A DNA stretch of 64,000 bases from NCBI GenBank assembly GCA_023428695.1, contig JAEYWY010000022.1, forward strand, positions 1-64,000, given 5' to 3'. Positions within the stretch are counted from its first letter, which is position 1. Each line of letters begins with the position of its first letter. Of the stretch, positions 7,249 to 14,100 are shown in pieces. This DNA comes from Bacteroidota bacterium. Lineage in GTDB: Bacteria; Bacteroidota; Bacteroidia; Cytophagales; Cyclobacteriaceae. Position numbers and translations under genes: made by a program. The notes below the pieces were generated by a model, which saw only the letters and a list, made by a program, of their open reading frames with translations, had not been told where the DNA came from and made no database searches.

Positions 7249-9831
7249 TTACTTACCTGCTTCCTTGATAGTTTGTAGGATACTTTCAAGCTTCTGATCG
7301 ATGTCACTTTTGAGTTGCTCGTATTCCTGTTCATTGGCGATCTGGTATTCATAACCTTTGAACTTGTTGCCTCCGTTGATTTTCAGATAGCCGTAACGAC
7401 ATAACTCGGTAAGGTAGCGTTTCAGATTGTTAGGATTCATCCGCAAGGATTTCCGGATTGCTGCGCTGTAGAAGCTTTGCTTACTTTCTTTTTTCAAGTA
7501 TGCCTTCAGTTGCTCAAAAAATTTCCTGCAGGCTCCGGTCAGCTCATCGCTCTTGCTGAACAGTACTTCTTTGAGAAGTTTAAAAGCATACTCGATGTCT
7601 TGCGCGGTTGTTTCAATGTAGTGCTCTCCTGTTTGGGTGTCGACCTTCGACTCGCGTTGGTATTGATGATAAAACGTAATCGTCTCAATGAAGCTTAACA
7701 GCAAGAGCATTGTTCTGCGAGGCTTAAAAACAGCTTCTGGCAAGTTGATGTATTGTGCATAAGGATTACGAACACTGACAGGCCTTAACAATCGCTGCAC
7801 ATTCTTTAACCGCTCTTTGATCTGGCTTTCTTCCTGCCTGTTGATCATCCCCGCACTGGCTTTCTGCTGATACTCCATGATGCGTTTATCCTGCTCTGTG
7901 CTCGTATCAATGTAGATCAGTATGCAGCGGTTGGCGTTGTCTTCGTAGATTTTTTCCTTTGTCGTGCAACTGCTCACGCATACAGGGCCTTCTACTTTTA
8001 GCGTGATCGTTTTCAAATTGCCTTTGTTGTCTTTCAGCGTTACGGTTTTACTGATGCTGGTTTTGCTTTGTAATTCTCTGAGCGGATACAACACATCATT
8101 GGCTCCGTCCAGGTCTTCGATCAAAATAAGTTTATGCTTGAGTTCTTCCTGACCGAAGTAGTAAAAGGCATTTTCGCTTAACGTGGTGATCTCTAACTTT
8201 TCTTCTTCCGGTATGAGCTGGCCAATCTTTTCCTGTAGATAGGTTTTGCCTACGCCACTTGCACCAAGGCACATCAGGTGCAACGGCTTTTCTCTTTTGC
8301 GGCTGGTGTAGGCAAGCCATGCAATCATGCAGTTTAGTTTCTCACCTACTATGCCGGTGCTGATGATGTCCTGTAAGGTACGCTTCATTAAGTCTTTTCC
8401 TTTCAGGTATTCCAGCGCTTCGCGTTTATCGGCTTCACTCATGATGCGCTTTTCTTCCTTCTTGGGTTTAAGCGCTTCAAGTCTAACGTTCCGGTATTGT
8501 TCTAATGCAGTGGTAAGTCCGGCCAGTGCGTGTATGGCTTCCGGTGTGCTGATGTCAAGGCTCTGCGCTGCCTGTGTACAAAGCTGATCGACTTGCCCTT
8601 TGTTGTATAAGTCCAGGTTGTGGCGCAACGGTAGTAAATGGTTCTTCTCTTTGTGCTCGATCTTTAACGTTACCCTCAATCGATCAAGACCGTTGATCTT
8701 GATCCCGCCAAGTACGGTTACATTCAGCACTCCGTTTTCGTAAAAGAGTAGTTCGGGATTGGATGTGTGAAGCTTGGAAGATGTAGAGCTATTGATCTCT
8801 GACTTTATTGTGTGCTCGATGTGGGCAACTTCTGATGAAAAAGAAAAAACTATTCTATTCCTGATCAGGTGGTGGAAGATTTCTGCTTCGTGACTTTGAA
8901 GCAAGCTATTTACGTCTTCTCCCTCTGGTGTTTCGATGTTACATACTCTCAACTCGGAGCGAAGCTCGTGCAGCTTCTCCGATAATTTCTTTGCTCCTTC
9001 TCTCCCTGCTTCATCACCATCAAAGAAGATAATTGCTTCTTCCAGGTGTTTGAGTTCTCGTATAGCTTGCTCATGATCGGGTGTAAATCCGTTTGTGCCA
9101 TAGCAGGCCAGCACTTGAGTTGCTTCTGCAAAAAGATTTTCAATATTAAAGCGTAGTTGTTCCAATGTCGCAGCATCGATCACGCTTTCAGTAACCACCA
9201 ATGTACGTGTGCCTGATCGCGGCCAACGTGGATATACGCCTGTTCTGTCTTTGGTGTAGTAGTGTCGCTGATCATTGTTGTTGTAGATGCTGCGGCCGTA
9301 CAGGCTCACGATCTTATCGTCTTCATCTTTCAGCGGGAAGATTACGCAATGCTTCATCTGTGGCCAGGCTGTACCATTCAATCCGACTTCAAGTCCGGCA
9401 GGGTTTAGGTTTCTTCCTCTTAAATAGTTCTGTGCTTTCTCACTTTTCTTCAAGTTCCCTTCAAAGACTTTGAACAACTTGGCGTAGTTCGCTGCATGAT
9501 TGTTTGTTGGCTGTGGCTCATGCTTGATCTCACTTAGATTACTTGCCTGCCGAAGCTCAAGCGTAGGCAGGAATTCCTGCTGCAGCCATTGAATAGCTTC
9601 ATGTGTATTTACATTCAGCTTCCTTTCAACAAGATTGATCGCATCCATCGTGCCGGCACTACAGGCGCTGCTAAAGCATGTGCATATCTGTTTGTCTTCA
9701 CTGAACTGTAAGCTCGGCCTCTTATCATCATGGAACGGACACAATGCTTTACGGTACTTGTTCACCTGGATGTCGAGACGGTTTGCCACTTCCAGGATCG
9801 AGAGGCGGGATTTAATTTCTGTGATCTCCAT
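7249..9831 (-). CDS. primase-helicase (CHC2 zinc finger, Toprim, P-loop ATPase)
   Basis: 860 residues. The N-terminus has a CHC2-type zinc-binding motif (CPFH at 31-34, then ICTCFSSAC at 49-57). A Toprim domain follows with VTESVIDA (Glu215) and FFDGDEAGREG (Asp271, Asp273), the metal-binding residues of DnaG-like primases. A P-loop ATPase starts near 515: Walker A GASGVGKT 523-530 and Walker B LILIEDLDG 568-576. The C-terminal ~120 residues look like winged-helix DNA-binding sequence (IRKSLRMNPNNLKRYLTELC). The product would start replication of the element by primer synthesis and unwinding. Its ATG overlaps the TGA of the SymE-like gene by one base (TGATG), indicating translational coupling. 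Iteron-like repeats lie directly downstream. Confidence 0.85.
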   Translation of the reverse strand: MEITEIKSRLSILEVANRLDIQVNKYRKALCPFHDDKRPSLQFSEDKQICTCFSSACSAGTMDAINLVERKLNVNTHEAIQWLQQEFLPTLELRQASNLSEIKHEPQPTNNHAANYAKLFKVFEGNLKKSEKAQNYLRGRNLNPAGLEVGLNGTAWPQMKHCVIFPLKDEDDKIVSLYGRSIYNNNDQRHYYTKDRTGVYPRWPRSGTRTLVVTESVIDAATLEQLRFNIENLFAEATQVLACYGTNGFTPDHEQAIRELKHLEEAIIFFDGDEAGREGAKKLSEKLHELRSELRVCNIETPEGEDVNSLLQSHEAEIFHHLIRNRIVFSFSSEVAHIEHTIKSEINSSTSSKLHTSNPELLFYENGVLNVTVLGGIKINGLDRLRVTLKIEHKEKNHLLPLRHNLDLYNKGQVDQLCTQAAQSLDISTPEAIHALAGLTTALEQYRNVRLEALKPKKEEKRIMSEADKREALEYLKGKDLMKRTLQDIISTGIVGEKLNCMIAWLAYTSRKREKPLHLMCLGASGVGKTYLQEKIGQLIPEEEKLEITTLSENAFYYFGQEELKHKLILIEDLDGANDVLYPLRELQSKTSISKTVTLKDNKGNLKTITLKVEGPVCVSSCTTKEKIYEDNANRCILIYIDTSTEQDKRIMEYQQKASAGMINRQEESQIKERLKNVQRLLRPVSVRNPYAQYINLPEAVFKPRRTMLLLLSFIETITFYHQYQRESKVDTQTGEHYIETTAQDIEYAFKLLKEVLFSKSDELTGACRKFFEQLKAYLKKESKQSFYSAAIRKSLRMNPNNLKRYLTELCRYGYLKINGGNKFKGYEYQIANEQEYEQLKSDIDQKLESILQTIKEAGK

Positions 9832-10001
9832 CAGCTTATTGGTTTAATGGTGATCTCCTGGTCTCTGATGGTGACCTGCACTTGTTCTCCGATCTTAAAG
9901 CCAGACTGTTCCAGCCATTGGCCAATCAATCGCACTTCTGGAACCGGTTTCTTGTCGCTGCTGCGGAAGGAATGGTAAACTTTCAGTCTTCTATTTGCCA
10001 T
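9831..10001 (-). CDS. SymE-like small protein (AbrB-like fold)
   Basis: A 56-residue ORF read directly from the sequence: starts MANRRLKVYHSFRSSDKK, contains VPEVRLIGQWLEQSGFKIGE and ends VTIRDQEITIKPIS. The motif of a small strand, a conserved LxGxWLExxGFxxGxxVxV core and a final strand is that of the SymE family, first known as an SOS-induced type I toxin in E. coli with an AbrB-like fold. In Bacteroidota such genes are widespread, and toxicity here is not shown. Its stop overlaps the start of the primase gene. It is the first gene of the leftward transcript, under the promoter/operator at 10024-10063. I did not look for, and cannot demonstrate, an antisense RNA. Confidence 0.8.
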   Translation of the reverse strand: MANRRLKVYHSFRSSDKKPVPEVRLIGQWLEQSGFKIGEQVQVTIRDQEITIKPIS

Positions 10002-10023
10002 GGAAAATATTTTTACCTGTAAC

Positions 10024-10047
10024 TATCAGAGACAAAAATATCTGATA
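10024..10047. promoter_or_regulatory. probable XRE repressor operator
   Basis: TATCAGA (10024-10030) and TCTGATA (10041-10047) form a perfect inverted repeat with 10-nt spacing, placed over the -7 box of the leftward promoter in the divergent region. This is the expected place for the product of the adjacent XRE gene to repress the SymE-like/primase transcript. Assignment of the binder is inference. Confidence 0.6.
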
Positions 10048-10063
10048 CTTTCCAAAAAGCAAG
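10033..10063 (-). promoter_or_regulatory. leftward promoter for the SymE-like/primase genes
   Basis: On the minus strand TATTTTTG (10040-10033) matches the Bacteroidota -7 box TAnnTTTG. CTTG (10063-10060), one mismatch to TTTG, lies 19 nt upstream as the -33 box. The start codon is at 10001. Confidence 0.5.
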
Positions 10064-10074
10064 AACTTATCGGA

Positions 10075-10105
10075 TTTATTTTTCCCTTTTAGTTACATAC
10101 TTTTG
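10075..10105 (+). promoter_or_regulatory. rightward promoter for the XRE repressor
   Basis: TACTTTTG at 10098-10105 matches the Bacteroidota -7 box and TTTA at 10075-10078 lies 19 nt upstream as a near-match to TTTG. The XRE start codon is 43 nt further on. Confidence 0.5.
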
Positions 10106-10148
10106 GCTTATTCGTTGATTTTCGGTTAAAAAAGGTATCCTATAAGCT

Positions 10149-10484
10149 ATGGAAATAGGTAAAATAATCGCCACCCTGCGTGACAAGAAGGGATTTTCGC
10201 AAACCGAACTGGCAGACAAAAGCGGAGTGTCACGTGTAATGATTGGCAAGTATGAACGGGGTGAAGCTATACCCTCTATTGATGCCGCAAAGAAAATTGC
10301 TGATGCGCTTGAAGTCTCGCTCGATTATCTGGTAGGCGAAGGCATCAATTCAAAACTCGATAAGCAAGCGCTTAAACGTCTCCAGGATTTAGAACTCCTC
10401 GAGGATGATAAAAAGAAAACTCTCTTTGATCTCATTGACACATACATCCGTGACGCCAAAGCTCGCAAAGCTTACGCACATTAA
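10149..10484 (+). CDS. XRE-family transcriptional repressor
   Basis: 111 residues. An N-terminal helix-turn-helix (about 5-60) of the Cro/C1 type: LRDKKGFSQTELADKSGVSR, then MIGKYERGEAIPSIDAAKKI and a closing LEVSLDYLVGEG. The C-terminal ~45 residues are helical and charged (LKRLQDLELLEDDKKKTLFD) and may dimerise. Divergent from the SymE-like/primase genes, with an inverted repeat over their promoter, it has the position of the element's immunity repressor. It lacks a peptidase domain, so induction by LexA-like self-cleavage is not expected. Confidence 0.85.
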   Translation: MEIGKIIATLRDKKGFSQTELADKSGVSRVMIGKYERGEAIPSIDAAKKIADALEVSLDYLVGEGINSKLDKQALKRLQDLELLEDDKKKTLFDLIDTYIRDAKARKAYAH

Positions 10485-10493
10485 AATGCTGAC

Positions 10494-10922
10494 GTGGCTA
10501 AATATAGTTTTCAAACTCTGGGTACTTCCTTAAAAGAACTAGGTGTAACCACTAAGTTACTCTCAGTTGATGAAAAAAGTGGCCTACAAAAAGAATGGCG
10601 AAACGTTTTTGCTTATAATCTTCAAGATAGTACAAGTTGGCATACCTTCAGTTTTAATTTGATCCCGCACCTGAAGGGGACCGATGCTATTAATGCATTC
10701 AAATCTCAACCTGTAAAAAACTATTATATCATTTCCTCTAATATCAGGCTAACTGGTCTGGCATGCGATGGTAATAAAATTATATCGTATTCTGATTTAG
10801 CTATGATGATGAACGAAAACCCATTCTTGTTCGACCTTTACATAAGCCACAAAAATTTTAGGTGGACTTTTGTCATTACTCATGAAAGTGACTTTGGGCC
10901 TTACTTTTCTAAACTAAAGTAA
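10494..10922 (+). CDS. hypothetical protein downstream of the XRE repressor
   Basis: 142 residues starting at GTG 10494 (AKYSFQTLGTSLKELG), 9 nt after the XRE stop, so probably the same transcript. No signal peptide or membrane segment. The C-terminal motif RWTFVITHESDFGPYF resembles the ending of small cytosolic proteins of the DUF4275 type, but I am not sure of that assignment. Its last 22 nt overlap tail to tail with the minus-strand 79-aa gene. It may be a cargo gene of the element or an immunity gene of the RHS locus. Confidence 0.6.
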   Translation: MAKYSFQTLGTSLKELGVTTKLLSVDEKSGLQKEWRNVFAYNLQDSTSWHTFSFNLIPHLKGTDAINAFKSQPVKNYYIISSNIRLTGLACDGNKIISYSDLAMMMNENPFLFDLYISHKNFRWTFVITHESDFGPYFSKLK

Positions 10923-11140
10923 GACTTGCCAGACGATTGTTCTGCTTTCTCTTCATCAGAAAAAACCTCACCCACATTTTCTACTTCCTCGATGTTGACA
11001 ATTTCTAAACCGTTATCGTTGGCTTTTTGCAAACTTAATTCCCTAGCTCTATCCTCATTCTTGGTGCTGACTTTAAAAGAGATAAAGTATCCCTGATCAC
11101 CGTCTCTTCCCTCTAACAGTACTTCGTATACATTAATCAT
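10901..11140 (-). CDS. small acidic protein, candidate immunity protein for the 1979-aa RHS toxin
   Basis: 79 residues, cytosolic, acidic (VNIEEVENVGEVFSDEEKAE), with a compact strand-helix-strand start (MINVYEVLLEG, GYFISFKVSTKNEDRARELS). It begins 5 nt after the stop of the RHS gene, the classical place for an immunity gene; the acidic character would suit binding of the basic tip (KKNQDTYSDSRSEAKSIMKK). No known immunity family was recognised. A regulatory or unrelated role cannot be excluded. Confidence 0.65.
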   Translation of the reverse strand: MINVYEVLLEGRDGDQGYFISFKVSTKNEDRARELSLQKANDNGLEIVNIEEVENVGEVFSDEEKAEQSSGKSYFSLEK

Positions 11141-11145
11141 TACGT

Positions 11146-14100
11146 CTATTGTTTTGGTCCATAAAAGGAGTGACCTCCTGTTCTGTCTTTGTCATGAAAG
11201 TGCCGGTAGTAGCCACTTCCATGGGCCTCATCATGTACAGTGCTACTTCCCTTCGCCTTTTTCATAATTGATTTAGCTTCACTCCTGCTATCGCTATAAG
11301 TATCCTGATTTTTTTTCAACCGCTGAACAGCAGCTTTTGTAGTGATTCTTTTTCCGATCTCAAGGCCCTTAGTAACCCTTGTAGCTTTGTAGGTAGCGCC
11401 TAAACTTTTCGTAGCCACGACCGCACCTTTGAAGGGCGCCGACGGAAAGAGCCAAGTTTCCGGATACGATGGTTCTATTCCATCGCCCCGAACGGTAAAA
11501 TGCCTTTTATCCCAATACGCTCCCGTTGCACGATCTAAAATCTCCTGATCGGCATCCGTCCATTCAAATAATGGTGCACTGCGACCAGTGACAATCTCAA
11601 AACCCTGATACTTGATGTCAACATAGTTTCCGGAAACGTCATCGAATACCGAGATGACCTCCGAATAAGACTTGAACACCTCCCAAGACTGTGTAGCCTC
11701 GTTAAAAGAAACGTCGCCGCCACCATGCCAGAGAGAATACCACCACGCACCAAATCTGGTCTCGAATCCTCCATCAGGATCAACTCCATTAACCGGATCG
11801 TTACCCATGCCAAGGTAAGGTGACCAGTATTGCCCATAGGCATCAGTAGACATCCACCTGCCAATCACCGGATCATACTCCCTCAACTCAAAATGATTCC
11901 ACCCCGTCTCCTCATCCTTCTCAGCGAACTGGCCCTGGTAGCCGTAACGATACGAAGCGATATCCGATTTCTGTTCTCGAATGACATCTCCCCACACGCC
12001 ATAGTCCGTTGCTTGTACGACAAAGTGTTCCTCGTGGGTAATCGTGAGATCATCAAACCATACGCGAGCCTCCTTGCTCTCGTTGCTTAACCAGATGTAA
12101 AGATAACCGTTTTGTTCGATCTCGAGGGTTTGGTCGAAGCCCATTTCCACTGGTTCATTGCCGGGCAGGTATAAGGAGGCCTGATCGGAGGCTGCAGTTT
12201 CCGGCACGCGGAAGCGGCTGGCACCGACCACGTTCATTTCCTCATCGTACAGAATGTAGTTCAAATACGCGTATGGTCTGGAGTCGTCAGCATCGTTATC
12301 CTGAAAGGTCGGTGCAAGCAACCCCGTATGCAACGAACTCGTGGTTTGTGAAAGGCTGTAGCCTTCAAATCCGGCCATCGTGGAGAACGTATTACCGAGT
12401 AGCGACGCAAACGCGAGCAAGTTAAAGTCTTTGGCGTACGATACTTTCTCTTCGTAACGTGTCCACACTTTTGCATCGACTTTGTCACCCGCAGAAACAC
12501 GTTTTGCCCAGCTGGGACCAATGGATTTTTCCTCAGCGAGTATACCGGGTGTATCGTTCCAGAACAAATAGGCAACTTTTCGCGGATCAGGTTCATCCGT
12601 TGTTGCGGGAGTAACATTCATGAACGCCTCGTTATCCTTTTCGGTCTCGAAAAGATTTTCGAAGTAAGCCATTTCTTCCACCCGCGGGTTCGTAATATCC
12701 TCCTGCCCATTGTCCTCCATCGTCGCTACATACGTGTGTATATTTTCACGCAACAGGGCGCGTACGTTTCCGAGGTGATCGGTGATTTCGTAAACACTGC
12801 TTCCATCTTCTTCCGGATAGTAGGTCGCTATCTTTCCCGATCCATAAATTGGAATCTCCTTCTCGACAACGTCACCTTCCTGATTTGTTTCATGGATGCT
12901 GATCACATTACCCGAGGCGTCACGAATGTACCATGTTGTCGTGTGGGTGAGGTGATTGATCTTTGCCAGTCTGAAGCCCCGGTCATCATAGATATTCTCA
13001 ATTGTGAGGTTTAGTCCGGCTGGCACTTCATCGGCGTCTGTATCTGCAGGTGGTGTAGGGCAACCCTCACACGGTTCCGGTTGTTTTCCCGTGTACACCT
13101 TGCGTACTTTCCCGGAGACATCATAGATGACGTACTTATCGTCCTCCGTTCCCTCTTCGCGATCCTCCTGCTTCATTTGGCCGATGGCGTTGTAATGGTA
13201 CTGGTTTACATAACCATCGACACTCAGTAACTTATTTTTGTTTGCTTCAATGGTGTAGGTGAAGTCATGGATTTTTGCTCCGGCATCGTTGTATCGTTTA
13301 AGCTGAAGTATGTTGCCATTGGGATCGTACTCCATACCGGTTAGACGAAACTTGTTGCCGGCGTATGTATAGGTGGTTGCATTATAATTGGCCCACGATG
13401 CATCCCTGATCTGATATTTGTCGTCGTAATCATACACGTACATGCCGTAGTAGTCATCGCCATCCACGCCATGCGCTTTCGACGTGTGCCAGCGCACGGA
13501 GGTAATCAGTCCGTTGTAAAGTGGTTTTATTGGAGAAGAAACGACCGCGTCTGTAATCTGAACTTCGATCGGACCGCTTTCAAAAGTCAAATCAGGCACC
13601 CACGTGTTTGTCACGGTATAACGATAGGTTCCTGCCAAGGATTCGTCTACCGATTGAATCACAAACGCATTGGGCTGAGCTCCTTCATTCAGACTGTTGA
13701 TGTTTGTCCATACACCATTCACCAGACGTTCCCATACATAAACGCCGTGCGTGCCTCCCTCAGGTGCAGTTATTGAAAGCTCCGAACCGAGAGAAAAACT
13801 TAATGTGGCCGCAGCAAATGGGTTGTTCTGAGGTGAATAAGTAAATGCCTCGAATGGCTGAACAGCAGGGCCGGTAAAGTTTGCTTCAATATCGCTGAGT
13901 GGGATTTTGTTATTCTCTGCTCTAATTGTCAACAAATTGACGTCACTACGCTCAGAAAAATCTGGTAGGGAGGTAAACTCTGCGTCGTTTACCGCCAGAT
14001 ATCGTAGCAAACTCTTTCCGACCAGGAACTCAGGAACATCTCCCGAAAGTTTATTAAATGATACATCCAGGGCCTTCAACGAATTCAGGTTTTCAAGGCT

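Larger units (their letters stand above)
4152..10484. mobile_element. integrative element with two tyrosine recombinases, primase-helicase and XRE control
   Basis: The block carries a small gene, a structured region, two overlapping tyrosine recombinase genes, iteron-like repeats, a primase-helicase, a SymE-like gene and a divergent XRE repressor. It lies between the complete RHS gene and the displaced cassettes. No relaxase, coupling protein, capsid or packaging gene is present, so it is not a complete conjugative element or phage; a phage-satellite-like or integrative-replicative element fits better. The borders are not proven: the left is placed at the 21-bp repeat at 4152, the right after the repressor. 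I did not find a clear pair of direct attachment repeats. Confidence 0.6.

Noticed and set aside
7249..10001. Defence system (primase/ATPase-based)
   Set aside because: The domain order CHC2-Toprim-P-loop with iterons and recombinases is that of a replication module; no nuclease or sensor domain is present.
4000..10500. Direct-repeat attachment sites flanking the element
   Set aside because: The only long exact repeats are the 21-base copies, one of which lies inside the primase gene; no convincing attL/attR pair could be defined.
10494..10922. Toxin partner of an XRE antitoxin (type II toxin-antitoxin pair)
   Set aside because: The gene follows XRE, but the protein has no known toxin motif, and the XRE gene sits at the element's divergent promoter like a repressor.
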